From: Parapristionchus giblindavisi
Lineage: Eukaryota > Nematoda > Chromadorea > Rhabditida > Diplogasteridae
Direction: 5' to 3'
Assembly: GCA_943737045.1 (NCBI GenBank)
Contig: CALSFV010000308.1
Location: forward strand, 124,001 to 188,000
Length of the DNA stretch: 64,000 nucleotides
A program made the translations under genes and the position numbers. The notes under the pieces were generated by a model. It did not search any database. It was not told the DNA's origin and saw only the letters and a list, made by a program, of their open reading frames with translations. Of the stretch, positions 11,193-23,676 are shown in pieces (within the stretch, counting starts at the first letter, position 1; each line of letters starts with the position of its first letter).

Positions 11193-13207
11193 CAGTACCG
11201 TGCAAAAGTATGCCAAAAAGTACATTTTTCAATGTAACTTTGCTTGTACGCAACCAATTAGCCTATTTTTTTATATGTTGTGCGCACAGGTCTTACAATC
11301 GTATTGTGTAAGAAAATGTGCGACGTTTCTGAAAAATCAGAAAAATATAATGAATTTTCTGATTTCAGCGATTTTCACATTTTGAACTTTTATGTTTGCT
11401 TATTTTTTGCACTTGTTGGCACTGTGCTGAAAAAATCTTTTAGGTTTTAAGGAGATAGGTCGGCTAAAGGACTCTAAGAATCTCAGTCGTTCGGATCGAC
11501 AAGCCATTGCTAGACGCGGCGCCATGAGCATGAAGTTGGTCGACCTTGCTCAGGAGTACAAGACGGACGTAGGGACGATCTCGTGCTCTGTAAATCGTCC
11601 AATTCGGACAAAAAGCTCTAGAAGGCCTCCCCCGACGAGTTCGAAGATCAACAGATTGATTACAAGGGTCAGTAAGGCTAACCCCCGAAAATCCGGGATC
11701 CGGGAACGCGTACAAAGATTGTTTCAAGTCGTTTTCCTTTTAGAATACTGAGCTCCAAGGCACGTTGGAGCACCCATACGGCTGCATCAGCTTTGCCTGG
11801 ACCTCTATGAACTCATCCTTCCTCATAATGGTCTCAGCCCTATGCATCGGGCCGGCACCGCCCGCATGGAATGCTCCCCACATCATCACGGAACCAGCCC
11901 TATGCTTCATAGTGTGATTTTGGCACTTTTCATCGAATCTTGGTTCCATGCTCGGACGAGAGCGTGTGTTGATGTTAGGAGCGGACAAAATTGCCCATGT
12001 GAAGCGCTCTATTGAGTCAAGATTCAGTGAAAAGTATCAATTTCCCACTATGAAGCATGGGGCTGATTAAGTGATGATGTGGAGAGAATTCCATGCGGGC
12101 AATATCTGCAAGCTGCATAAGGCATTATGAGTCAGGATGATTTCAGAGAGGTTCCGGCGAAGGTGATGCAGCCGTATGTGCGCTCTAACATGCCTCGACG
12201 CTCACAAGGGAAGTCAGGTTGGGCGGTCCCGGACTTCTAGATGGGACATATACCATTCGATAGGTTTCAGAAAAAAAGAAGATTTTTCATGTTGGTCATT
12301 TTGGCAGAATGCCCCTGGGCGTTATTTGCATATTTCTCCGGATTTTCGCCCTACAATGAAACACATTCTCTGTGAGATCGAAAGGAAGCAGTGGTGAATA
12401 AGAGTGGTAAACAACACAAGCAATGGCCAAAATGAATTTATTTATTTTTATATTTACTTAAAGAGGATGGTCTATGTAACTTTTGCTTGCAAGTTCGATT
12501 CCCGCACAAGCTATCTCACAGAGAATGTGTTTCATTGTAGGGCGAAAATCCGGAGAAATATGCAAATAACTCTGCGCCCAGGGGCATTCTGCCAAAATGA
12601 CCAACATGAAAAATCTTCTTTTTCGGATACCTATCCTTGTCATACCTTGTCAGTATTCCGAGAGGAAAACGACCTGAAACAATCTTTGCGCGCGTTCCCG
12701 CATCCCGAATTTTCTTGGGTTAGCCTTGCTGATTCTTGTAATCAATCTGCCGATCTTCGATCTCGTCGGGGGAGGCCTTCTACAGCTTTTTGTCCGAATT
12801 GAACGATTTTCAGAGCAGGAGATCGTCCCTACGCCCGTCTCGTACTTTTGAGCCAAATCGACCAACTTCATGCTCATGGCACGGCGTCTAGAAATGGCTT
12901 GTCGATCGGAACGACTTAGATTCTTAGAGTCCTTTAGCCGACCTATCTCCTGAAAAACTAAAACAATTTTTAGGCTCAATACAAACAAGTTAAAAATAAT
13001 CAAAAATATTAGTTCAAAATGTGAAAATAACCGAAATCTGAAAATTCATGAAATTTTTCAGATTTTTGAAAAACGTCGCACATTTTCTTACACAATACGA
13101 TGGTAAGACCTATGCGCACAACATATCAAAAAATTACGCCGATTGGTCGCGTACAAGCAAAGTTACATTGAAAAATGTACTTTTTGGTATACTTTTGCAC
13201 GGTACTG
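11193..13207. mobile_element. Palindromic Tc1-like transposon derivative
   Basis: The ends CAGTACCGTGCAAAAGTA and their complement are bounded by TA at 11191-11192 and 13208-13209, as in Tc1/mariner elements. Both arms (11193-11760 and 12640-13207) carry the same transposase N-terminal piece in opposite directions, with helix-turn-helix-like text (RRGAMSMKLVDLAQEYKTD). The middle carries two opposed pieces of the catalytic domain. The minus-strand one (11988-11740) includes KHRAGSVMMWGAFHAGGAGP, resembling the Tc1 segment around the second catalytic Asp. Stops and shifts disrupt both. A further hairpin (12262-12640) sits between the halves. It looks like a fold-back fusion of two transposon ends and cannot encode an intact enzyme. 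Confidence 0.8.
12262..12640. repeat. Hairpin insertion with tRNA-like B-box inside Tc1-like element
   Basis: The arms 12262-12385 and 12515-12640 are inverted copies around CAGAGAATGTGTTTCATTGT and CTGCCAAAATGACCAACATG. The loop contains AAGTTCGATTCCCGC, like a pol III B-box. It splits the two catalytic-domain pieces of the Tc1-like palindrome. Confidence 0.6.
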
Positions 13208-14805
13208 TATGTACATATGCAACCTATCGGCGCACGGGGGCAGCTGCACCGACTCACATGTCCAAAAAATGGCGAATAAGCAAAGATAAATACAGGAAGT
13301 CTATTTGTAAACGAGATCAGCCAGCTATTTTGAGCGTAATATCAGGGGAAAACACACCGAAATCAGGGAAAACTTGAAAATCAGAGAAAATTTAAATCCC
13401 TGAATCACTAACTTTCCCTGAATCACTCCTGAATCAGTTAAAAAATTTACTTTTGTAAGTTAAATAGTCCAACTCTCTGGCACTTTGCCAAATTTTGTCG
13501 GAACGAACAAATTTAATTTCCGACTTGTATTTTTTAACTATTCAAATTGTGAACACTAAACCTAGTAAGTCAGCCCAAAAAATAGCCACCCTCTCGTAGT
13601 TATACAGTCGGCTTTCCCGCCCCCGTGTCGGCGTAATTTTTTTATATGTTGTGCGCACAGGTCTTGCCATAGTATTGTGTAAGAAAAAGAGCGAAGTTTC
13701 ACAAAAAAATCAGACAAATTTAATGAATTTTCTGATTTCGGCGATTTTCACATTTTGAACTATTATTTTTGTTTATTTTTTACTTGTTTGCATTGTGCTG
13801 ATAATGAAAAATTGTTTTATGTTTTCAGGAAATGGTCGGTCAAAGGACTAAGAAACTCAGTCGATCGGATCGGTGCTAGACGCCGGGACATGGGCATGAA
13901 GTTGGTCGACATGGATGAGCGCACTCACAGCGAATTGTCACAGAAAGATCGATTGGCTACTTTGAGTTTCTCAAATATGAGACTGTCACTCTCTCATATT
14001 TGGGACAAATTCTGTAGCTAACTGTTACTTCAAAGCAATTTGGCCGCCAGCGAGAAAACAACTATCTCATATTTGAAAAACTCTAAGTAGCGAATCAACC
14101 ATTTTTAGGCAGTTAGTTGTGAGTGCAGTATAAGACGGACGTCGGGACGATATCCTGCTTCCATGCGGGCGATGTCGCCTCGCTGCATAGGGCTGAGGGC
14201 ATTATGAGGAAGGAGGCGGTCATAGATGTCCAGGCGAAGGTGATGCACCCTTATGGGCGCTCAAACATGCCTCGGGGCTGAGTATTCCAAGAGGAAAGTG
14301 ACCCGAAGCAAGCTTTGCGTGCGTTCCCGGAATTTCGGAGTAAACCTTGATGATTCTTGTAATGAATCTGCCGATCTTCGACCTCGTCACGGGAGGCCTT
14401 CCAGAGCTTTTGTCCTGAAAGGACGATTTGCATAGCAGGAGATCGTCTGCCTTGTACTGCTTAGCCAGGTCGATCAACTTCCATGGCCCGGCGTCTAGCA
14501 ATAGCTTGTCGATCCTGAGGTTCTTAGAGTCCTTTTGCCTCCCATTTCCTGAAAACATAAATCAATTTTTCAGCACAATGCAAACAAGTAAAAAATAAGC
14601 AAAAATAAAAGTTCAAAATGTGAAATTCACCGAGATCAGAAAACTCATTAAATTTGTCTGATTTTTGAGAAACGTCGTTCTTTCTCTTACATAATATTAA
14701 AGTAAGACCTGTGCGCACAACATATCAAAAAAATACGCAGATTGGTTGCATACAGGCAAAGTTACATTGAAAATGTACTTTTAAGTAAAATTTTGCACGG
14801 TATTG
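13208..14805. mobile_element. Second, truncated Tc1-like palindrome
   Basis: The right end (14680-14805) matches the Tc1-like terminus ending in GCACGGTATTG. The left arm starts abruptly beside the first copy and is split by the 13233-13627 insertion. Transposase N-terminal pieces occur in both directions (13875-13920 plus strand; 14558-14250 minus strand), with stops. It is directly adjacent to the first copy and related to it but clearly diverged. Confidence 0.7.
13233..13627. mobile_element. 395-bp element with CACGGGGGC ends, TSD TCGGCG
   Basis: The ends CACGGGGGC and GCCCCCGTG are inverted. TCGGCG is repeated on both sides (13227-13232 and 13628-13633). The host Tc1-like arm reads continuously across the site when the element is removed. 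The interior repeats AATCAGGGAAAA- and CCCTGAATCA-like words. No coding is seen. Confidence 0.7.
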
Positions 14806-14933
14806 AATATTGGAAAATGTCATAATTCTATCTGTTTCATCAATTCATTCGTTATGCTTTTCACTAACGATGAACAAAAAATTGGCCGTATTTCTAGCAA
14901 TTAATTATTACATACAAGAAAGGTTATAATAAG

Positions 14934-15082
14934 AAGGTTGCCAAAAATCAAAATGCTAAATTTGCCCCATCATTTTTGCAAGCTCTCTCATTTTTCCCAT
15001 CTTTTCTCTGCCAGACGAGAGAGTACGAGAGAGCGTGCAAAAATGAGAGTGCAAATTTGCTATTTTTATTTTTGGCAACCTT
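14934..15082. mobile_element. Short hairpin MITE, AAGGTTGCCAAAAAT ends
   Basis: The terminal inverted repeats AAGGTTGCCAAAAAT / ATTTTTATTTTTGGCAACCTT extend inward through GCAAATTTGC and ATTTTTGCAAGCTCTCTC, giving a 149-base near-perfect hairpin. It carries GAGAGAGTACGAGAGAGCGTGC, a variant of the dispersed GCGAGAGAGTGT word. Confidence 0.7.
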
Positions 15083-16005
15083 TTTCTAACATTTTTTTAT
15101 TCTCAGATTTCTTATATCGAGAACAGACAAATTCAAATGATTATCAATTATTTAATTTTAGGCTCCCCTCCTTGTATTCTTCCATTCCTACTTTCGGATG
15201 TATCCTTGCGAATACTTCGCATCATTCTATACGATCAATCGTTGTACGTCTTCTGAATCTTGCAATGATCGGCACTTCTTTGATTTCTGGCCCAGGTCAT
15301 ATTACAGATCAATTCTAGTCATTTGTCATTCCTCAGCACTCATTATTTATTTCGCGTAGTAACCGATTCTTTTGTCGGTTGTGGTAAGAGAGACTATCTG
15401 ACTCACAATCAGTGAACATATTTTGCCTATGGCTTGGCACTTGGCCAAAAAGTGATATGAACCGATCGGGCCCAAATCGTGCACAGTTGTAGTATGGGGT
15501 GGCATGAGTTCACAGTTTGGGTTCGTCGTATCTGCACCCTCGCTAAATAACGTAAGTTCGATAAAGTGGCATCAAAATTTCAAAGTTTACGGATTCGTTC
15601 GATATGTGTATAGAGTAATAGTAAGCAGGTAAATTCCACCAAGTATCTTCCAAAATCGTGAGACCCAGATAATTTTTTTAAACACACAATAATATTAGTT
15701 TTATTTTTCCTACAATTGTCTCTCGGTGAGGGTCTTTTTTTATTCCTTCAATTTGACGATTATTCATTAGTGTAACTGCTGTACGAAAATGGACTAAATA
15801 CAATTGTGGAAGTTTGCCTTATTCCCGAAAAAGCACGACTAATTCGCCGTTTTATCGCGAACTGACTGAATAAGCGTGCGCCGCCTACCGTAATGCAAAT
15901 GCGGAAATTAAAAATTCGGCAATCATTGTTTGTTTTCATTCGATTTCGGTATTATTCTATTGTTTTCTTTTATCATTTGTTTGTTGTATGAATATCTGAG
16001 GTGTA

Positions 16006-17441
16006 CAGGGTGTCCAAAAAGTATTGTTACACGAAAAAAAATACATTTATCTTCCTCAAAAACCATCATAGACAATTCAAACAGGGCACAGTATTTACCA
16101 CTGACCATAGCGACATAACAATGAATGATCACTCTATCTGGCCTCCATTCGCCGCGATGAGGCTTCTGAGACAATGAGGGACAAAGTCGACGATGGGCCG
16201 CTTGTAGGGGATGCCGACTTTCTCCCATATCGTTTCCAAGGCCTTCTTGAGAGACTCACGGTATTTATGGTGGGTAGAGCAGGACTCCCTCTACAATACT
16301 GCTTAGTAGATGCCCAAGGGTTCAGGTCGGAGGAGTTGTAGGGCCAAAATAGAGTCGCGATGAAGTCGGACACATGGGTGCGGAAGAGGGCTGGTATTTT
16401 GTGTTTTGTGTTTTTTTGTGTTTTTCATGATCTTGGACACAAAAAATTTTGTGTCGAAATTTTGTGTAAATGAGACACAAAATAACACAAAAAAATGGTA
16501 TCAATTTTCTGAAGATTTTCAGGAATAAAATCGATGATATTAATCATTCCGTATAGTAAAATTTTATCTGCAAAATTGTAAATTTTGCAACGATCGGATA
16601 ATTTTGGTCTAGAATTTCCTTTTATCAGTAATTTGAAGCTTGCTATCTTCGTTTTCGTTCAGCCGAATACCAGACTCATAGGTTTCTCGGTCGCTGTTCT
16701 TTTTTGAACTGATATTACATGCTGTTTTGTTCGCGTTGAAGTTCTATATTGAAAAATACCTTTTTTATTAGTTATAAACTGCTCAAATCTAGTAAAAAAT
16801 ATTTTTGTGTTTTTTGTGTTTTGTGTACACAAAAAAATATTTTTGTTTTTTTTGTGTACCCAAATTTTTGTGTCAAGAAAACTTTTGTGTCCCAGCCCTG
16901 GTGCGGAACCATGCCTGGGTCACTTTTTCCGAATGAGTAGGCGTTGAATCCTGCTAGAAGTCTCAGTGAACCCCATTGAAGTGGGAGCGGCACCAGTGGA
17001 GAAGAACCTTCTTGAAAATCGTCATGATGTAGTTCACCTTATTGAGATCCACGATCACAAGGGGACTCTTGGCTGTCAAGCACACTCCAGCCAAAACCAT
17101 CACTGATTGGGGGTGGACAATGCAAGAGATGGTTCCTCCACTGGCATCCGCTTGCTGAGGAGGCCGGGCTATTATCCTCGTGTTCTGGCTGTTGAAGACC
17201 GCGAAGTCCTTGGAAAAGACATGGGAGAACGTCGGCATCCTTTACCAACGGCCCATCATCGACTTTCTCCGTCATCGTCTGAGAAGCGACATCGCGGCCA
17301 ATGGAGGCCAGATAGAGTGATCATTCATTGTTATGTCGCTATGGTCAGTGGTAAATACTGTGCCCTGTTTGAATTGTCAATGATGGTTTTTGAGGAAGAT
17401 AAATGGATTTATTCATGTAACATTACTTTTTGGACACCCTG
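16006..17441. mobile_element. Mariner-type palindromic derivative with transposase remnants
   Basis: The ends CAGGGTGTCCAAAAAGTATT and its complement are bounded by TA dinucleotides (16004-16005, 17442-17443). Both halves carry the 3' part of a mariner/Tc1 transposase in opposite directions. On the minus strand 16373-16134 begins DFIATLFWPYNSSDLNP, matching the WP..SPDLNP-type catalytic motif with a Pro replaced. The other half (17107-17340, plus strand) has the matching downstream part. A hAT-like MITE (16386-16900) interrupts it. Frames are broken, so the enzyme is dead. Confidence 0.75.
16386..16900. mobile_element. hAT-like MITE, TTTTGTGT words, TSD GTGCGGAA
   Basis: A 515-base element with ends GAGGGCTGG / CCAGCCCTG. 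GTGCGGAA is directly repeated at 16378-16385 and 16901-16908. The terminal 100 bases at each end are made of TTTTGTGT/ACACAAAA words in both orientations. It lies inside a mariner-type remnant. Confidence 0.85.
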
Positions 17442-17784
17442 TAATATGACAGTATTTTTCGAAAAATAATTTGAATTTTGAAATTCATAATTTGCATAAC
17501 CTTAACCGGCATATGGTTATTCGGTCAGTTCGCGATAAAAAGGCGAATTAGTCGTGTTTTTCGGGAATAAGGCAAACTTCCACGATTGTGTTTTACTTCA
17601 TTTTCGTATAATAGTTACTCTAATAAATAATCGTCAAATTGAAGGAATAAAAAAAGACCCTCACCGAGAGACAATTGTAGGAAAAATAAAACAAAAAATT
17701 TTTAAATGTTTATTAATTTTTTTCTGTTTCTCACGGTTTTGGATGGGGATGATACTTGGTGGAATTTACCATCATTGTATATAC

Positions 17785-18292
17785 CAGGGCTGGGATTTCC
17801 GATTTTCCGACCTTTTTCGGAAAATTTTGATTTTCCGATTTTCCGAATTTTTTTCGGAAAATTCGGAAAATTTCAAGTAACTAAAAGTCATTGAATAAAA
17901 TATTTTTATCATGAAAATATACATTAAAAAACCAGTAATAATTTTTTTTCATTACGATTCTTTTGTAAATACCAAAGTATACTGTAGTCGACATTACCAT
18001 CAATCCTGGTAGGTGGCAACTCTTTCCCATCCAGATTCCTACCCCTTTACCTAATGGTATTACGAAATCAGCTGTGCTTTCTTCCCTTTCTTTCTCGCCT
18101 TTCTCTTATTGTTAAGTATCATTGCTCTATCTATTTTGAGTTTCAAAATAAACTCGTTGCTAATAATATCGTTTTTAGGATCTCCAGAACAACAACAACT
18201 TTAAAAAAATATTTTCCGAAAATTTTCCGAAAATATTTTCGGAAATTTCTGATTTTCCGATTTTCCGAAAATATTATTTCCGAACAGCCCTG
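17785..18292. mobile_element. hAT-like MITE, TTTCCGA words, TSD GTATATAC
   Basis: A 508-base element with ends CAGGGCTGGG / CAGCCCTG. GTATATAC is directly repeated at 17777-17784 and 18293-18300. The subterminal parts consist of reiterated TTTCCGA/TCGGAAA words. The centre (about 17885-18180) is ordinary AT-rich sequence. Confidence 0.88.
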
Positions 18293-18906
18293 GTATATAC
18301 ATATCGAACGAATCCGTAAACTTTGAAATTTTGATGCCATGTTAACGAACTTACGATATTTAGCGAGGGTACAGATATGATGAACCCAAACTCCGTCTTT
18401 GAGCTTATGCCACCCCATACTACAACTGTGCGCGATTTGGGCCCGATCGGTTCATATCACTTTTTGGCCAAGTGCCAAGAGAATTTCACTTGAGACGAAA
18501 GTCTCTCGTAAAACCAACCGCATCATGATTGATAAAAATTATTTGATTGATTGATGAAATGAGAGTATTTTCTCCTCTTTTCCCATATTCTCTCATTCTA
18601 ATCCAATTTCATTTACATATCACTCCATTCCCCTATAAAAGCAATTGAACGAGGAGGCTGGGCCATAAATCAAAGAAGTTCCCAAAGATCGATAATCATA
18701 ATATGTAGAGGATTGTTTATAGTGTTTAGAATACGTTAAAAAGTTAATAAAGAATTATCTAATACCCTATGATAAACGCAAAGAATACATAAGATATAAA
18801 AACATAAAATAATATACTAATAATAATAAATATAATAAATAATAATATTAAGATACACAGATTTGGTTGGTCTAACATCAAGTACTTTGATTGAATGGAT
18901 ATATAA

Positions 18907-20127
18907 GAGAGACTATCTGGCTCAAGTGACATTCTCTTGGCACTTGGCCAAAAAGTGATATGAACCGATCGGGCCCATATCGTGCACAGCTGTAGTATGG
19001 GGTGGCATGAGCTCACAGACGGAGTTTGGGTTCGTCATATCTGCATCCTCGCTAAATAACGTTAGTTCGATGAACTGGCATCAAAATTTCAAAGTTTACG
19101 GATTCGTTCGATATGTGTATGCGACGATGGGCAATAATATGCAGGTAAATCCCACCAAGTATCATCCCGATCCAAAACCGTGATGCCCAGAAATAATTTA
19201 AAAATCAATTGATGTTAACAAAAATATTTTGTTTTATTTTTCCTACAATTTCCTCTCGGTGGTTGACTTTTTTTATTCCTTCAATTTGACGAGTATTCAT
19301 TTGTGTAACTAATGTATGAAAATGAACTAAAACAAATTGGGAAAAAGTTGCCTTATTCCTGAAAAACCTCGACTAATTCGCCTTTTTATCGCGAACTGAA
19401 CGAATTATCGTGTGCCGATTACGGTAATGCATATGCGGGAATTCAAAATTCGGTAATCACTATTATTTATCATTCGATTTCGGTATCATACTATTGTTTT
19501 CTTTTATTATTAGCTTGTTGTATGAATTTCTGAGGAGTAATATGACACATTTTTTCGGAAAAAAAGAAGAAAAAATGCTTAATTTTGAATTTCAGCATTT
19601 GCATTACCGTAACCGACACACGATAATTCGTTCAGTTCGCGATAAAAAGGCGAAATAGTCGTGGTTTTTCGGGAATAAGGCAACTTTTTCCCAATTTGTT
19701 TTAGTTCATTTTCATACAGTAGTTACACTAATGAATACTCGTCAAATTGAAGGAATAAAAAAAGTCAGCCACCGAGAGGCAATTGTAGGAAAAATAAAAC
19801 AAAATGTTAACATCAATTGATTTTTAAATTATTTCTGGGCCTCACGGTTTTGGATCGGGATGACACTTGGTGGGATTTACCTGCTTATTATTGCCCATCG
19901 TCGCATACACATATCGAACGAATCTGTAAACTCTGAAATTTGATGCCTTTTTATCGAACTTACGTTATTTAGCGAGGATGTAGATATGACGAACCCAAAC
20001 TCCGTCTGGGAGCTTATGCCACCCCATACTACAGCTGTGCACGATTTGGGCCCGATCGGTTCATATCACTTTTTGGCCAAGTGCCAAGCCATAAGCAAAA
20101 TATGTTCACTGAGTCAGATAGTCTCTC
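18907..20127. mobile_element. Palindromic GAGAGACT element, copy 2
   Basis: A 1221-base near-perfect palindrome beginning GAGAGACTATCTGGCTCA and ending TGAGTCAGATAGTCTCTC. Left flank ATAA, right flank ATTT, so the target duplication is imperfect. The two subtypes of end (GTGACATTCTCTTGG and GTGAACATATTTTGC) are combined in one copy. No open frame of note. Confidence 0.8.
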
Positions 20128-20418
20128 ATTTATCTTCTTTGTAACTCCAATAGTATTAAGAATTCTTCTATTTATTCATTGCGTATGTTAATTTGATACT
20201 TCATTACACAATATTCCGTGAATATGTACGGAATTATCAAAAAAATGAGTCTAACATAATTTTAATATTTCAATAGCTGTTCATTTCATTTCACAGTGAA
20301 AAGTTGTGTAATCTAAGGTGGAGATAAATATACCATCTGTGCATATTCATGCTAATTGTTTCTTTCATATACAGTACAGTAGATTCCCCTCCTTGACATG
20401 GGATAACACTGTCCTCTA

Positions 20419-20520
20419 CAGGGTGTCAAAAAAGTATTGTTACATGAATAAATCCGTTTATCTTCCTGAAAAACCATCTATGCAATTCAAACAGGGCACA
20501 GTATTTATCACTTATCATAA
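20419..20520 (+). mobile_element. Solo mariner-type end
   Basis: CAGGGTGTCAAAAAAGTATT follows TA at 20417-20418 and continues for about 100 bases with the end of the 16006-17441 element (GTTACATGAATAAATCCGTT, then CAGGGCACAGTATTTA). It then breaks into satellite sequence, so this is a truncated end. Confidence 0.6.
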
Positions 20521-20524
20521 TACC

Positions 20525-22735
20525 CGCTTTCTTTATTATAATTATAAACAGCTATCGCGCTATTTTCATACACTATCCCATGGTTTGATCTTTGATCTCT
20601 GGATGATCTACCGTATCCTCTGATCTTTGATCTCTGGATGATCTACCGTATATCCTCTCTCACTCATTACCCGCTGTCTTTATTTTAATTAGAAACAGCT
20701 ATCGCGCTATCTTCATACACTATCCCATGGTTTGATCTTTGATCTCTGGATGATCTACCGTATCCTCTGATCTTTGATCTCTGGATGATCTACCGTATAT
20801 CCTCTCTCACTCATTACCCGCTGTCTTTATTATAATTAGAAACAGCTATCGCGCTATCTTCATACACTATCCCATGGTTTGATCTTTGATCTCTGGATGA
20901 TCTACCGTATCTCCTCTCTCACTCATTACCCGCTGTCTTTATTTTAATTAGAAACAGCTATCGCGCTATCTTCATACACTATCCCATGGTTTGATCTTTG
21001 ATCTCTGGATGATCTACCGTATCCTCTGATCTTTGATCTCTGAACAACTACTACACAACCTCACTCTACAACGACATGAGTCCCAGACTAAAGATAAGAC
21101 AACGAAAGGCACGACATCAACTTGCAATTATGGTAATGGACCATAATTGATTACAATGCTAAATAAATGAGACACAAAGAAATGCAAAAGTAATATAATT
21201 AACATAATGACTAGAACACATAATACAATTACAACGATCAAATATCTATAGTAGGAGAGTTATAATCGGGCTGGGTATCCCACCCTAACAACCGTATATC
21301 CTCTCTCACTCATTACCCACTGTCTTTATTTTTTCAAAGATCTCAGGATACGGTAGATCATCCAGAGATCAAAGATCAAACCATGGGATAGTGTATGAAG
21401 ATAGCGCGATAGCTGTTTCTAATTATAATAAAGACAGCGGGTAATGAGTGAGAGAGGATATACGGTAGATCATCCAGAGATCAAAGATCATAGGATACGG
21501 TAGATCATCCAGAGATCAAAGATCAAACCATGGGATAGTGCATGAAAATAGCGCGATAGCTGTTTCTAATTATAATAAAGACAGCGGGTAATGAGTGAGA
21601 GAGGATATACGGTAGATCATCCAGAGATCAAAGATCAGAGGATACGGTAGATCATCCAGAGATCAAAGATCAGACCATGGGATAGTGTATGAAAATAGCG
21701 CGATAGCTGTTTCTAATTATAATAAAGACAGCGGGTAATGAGTGAGAGAGGATATACGGTAGATCATCCAGAGATCAAAGATCAGAGGATACGGTAGATC
21801 ATCCAGAGATCAAAGATCAGAGGATACGGTAGATCATCCAGAGATCAAAAATCAAATCATGGGATAGTGTATGAAGATAGCGCGATAGCTGTTTCTAATT
21901 ATAATAAAGACAGCGGGTAATGAGTGAGAGAGGAGATGCGGTAGATCATCCAGAGATCAAAGATCAAACCTTGGGATAGGGTATGGAGATAGCGCGATAG
22001 CTGTTTCTAATTATAATAAAGACAGCGGGTAATGAGTGAGAGAGGATATACGGTAGATCATCCAGAGATCAAAGATCAGAGGATACGGTAGATCATCCAG
22101 AGATCAAAGATCAAACCATGGGATAGTATATGAAAATAGCGCGATAGCTGTTTCTAATTATAATAAAGACAGCGGGTAATGAGTGAGAGAGGATATACGG
22201 TAGATCATCCAGAGATCAAAGATCATAGGATACGGTAGATCATCCAGAGATCAAAGATCAAACCATGGGATAGTGCATGAAAATAGCGCGATAGCTGTTT
22301 CTAATTATAATAAAGACAGCGGGTAATGAGTGAGAGAGGATATACGGTAGATCATCCAGAGATCAAAGATCAGAGGATACGGTAGATCATCCAGAGATCA
22401 AAGATCAGAGGATACGGTAGATCATCCAGAGATCAAAGATCAAACCATGGGATAGTGTATGAACATAGCGCGATAGCTGTTTCTAATTATAATAAAGACA
22501 GCGGGTAATGAGTGAGAGAGGATATACGGTAGATCTTCCAGAGATCAAAGATCAGAGGATACGGTAGATCATCCAGAGATTAAAGATTAAACCATGGGAT
22601 AGTGTATGAAGATAGCGCGATAGCTGTTTCTAATTATAATAAAGACAGCGGGTAATGAGTGAGAGAGGATATACGGTAGATCATCCAGAGATCAAAGATC
22701 AAACCATGGGATAGTGTATGAAGATAGCGCGATAC
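20525..22735. repeat. Head-to-head satellite array (113/148-bp units)
   Basis: Plus-oriented units (about 20525-21045) and a longer reverse-oriented array (about 21340-22735) share the text CATACACTATCCCATGG, CCCGCTGTCTTTATTATAAT and CAGCTATCGCGCTATC. Successive CCCATGG landmarks are about 113 or 148 bases apart. The difference is an optional 35-base module with GATCTTTGATCTCTGGATGA and TCTACCGTAT, present once or more per unit. About 290 bases of non-repeat sequence lie between the opposed arrays. No coding. Confidence 0.9.
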
Positions 22736-23149
22736 ACAACACTATCGAGATACGGTAGTTGCACAACTTTACAGTCATGGTGTGCGAGTGAAACGAGATA
22801 CACGATCAGACAACTCTCCGCTCTGGCATGTCTCTCTCGTAGTCAAAGAAAGCGAGAGCAGGTGACCACGGCGGACAGTTTCCAATTTGCTCGGACTGAA
22901 CAGAGCTATAAATCTCATATTCTTGAATACAAAAATAATTTTCGCTAAAACTACGTGCAATTTTGTCTTCATAGTTTAACATTAACTCCTTCTCTGTCGT
23001 TTTGCGCAAAACTAAGTTGTTCATTAGCTTAAAACAATTATTCTAGCGATCAATAATTTCACAGATTCACCTAATTCAGATTCAGATTAATTTCACAGTT
23101 TATTCACACCTAATTCAAACGGTTGCAACAGAATATTTTAAGAGATAAC

Positions 23150-23400
23150 TGCAAGAGATTACTGCAAGAAAGATATTACTGTAAGAGATTACAAGAGAAT
23201 ACTGTAAGAAACATATTACTGTAAGAGATTTCAAGAGAATGCTGTAAGAAAGATATTACTGTAAGAGATTACAAGAGAATACTGTAAGAAAGATATTACT
23301 GATATTATTGATATTGTTGATTTGATTGATTACTGCAAGAGAATGCTGTAAGTTGCATATTACTGTAAGAGATTACTGTAATCGATTGTTGCATTGTTAA
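23150..23400. repeat. Minisatellite of TACTGTAAGAGATTACAAGA units
   Basis: Irregular tandem units of roughly 45 bases containing ACTGTAAGAGATTACAAGAG and ATACTGTAAGAAAGATATT. No reading frame or RNA gene is recognised. Confidence 0.75.
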
Positions 23401-23676
23401 CAAATCAATCAATATTACGATATTTATGTACAATACAGTAAATGGTGGATACAATTATACACAGTATAATATTCGTATTCCATTATTCCATGTTCTTCGC
23501 GGCCTCTTCCGCACATTGTGCAGAGCACAGCACGAGACCGGCCAGCACCTTGAACTGGTCACGCCCCTTAATTATCTATTTTATTTTTAAACTAAATTTT
23601 TTTTTAAATGTTTGAATATTGATTTTTCAACTGTTTTCTTGGATGGAACAAGGTTCTTTAAGAGGCCTGTTCCCTA

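Larger units (their letters stand above)
15388..18507. mobile_element. Palindromic GAGAGACTATCTGACTCA element, copy 1 (nested)
   Basis: The long arms are inverted copies of each other and of the copies at 18907-20127 and 54656-55874. Shared text includes CACTTGGCCAAAAAGTGATA and ACCGATCGGGCCCAAATCGT. It is flanked by GTAA on both sides (15384-15387 and 18508-18511). It is enlarged to 3.1 kb by a mariner-type insertion (16006-17441) and a hAT-like MITE (17785-18292). No transposase of its own is visible. Confidence 0.8.
15274..18682. mobile_element. MITE (7637-8053 family) split by a 3.1-kb nest
   Basis: The left piece 15274-15387 (CACTTCTTTGATTTCTGGCC through GTCGGTTGTGGTAA) and the right piece 18508-18682 (AACCAACCGCATCATGATTGAT through GGCCATAAATCAAAGAAGTT) together reproduce the 7637-8053 element in order. 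The break is filled by the 15388-18507 element, with GTAA on both sides. Confidence 0.7.

Noticed and set aside
20525..22735. CRISPR-like regular repeats
   Set aside because: Units are tandem satellite copies with repeated, not unique, intervening sequence, in a eukaryotic genome.
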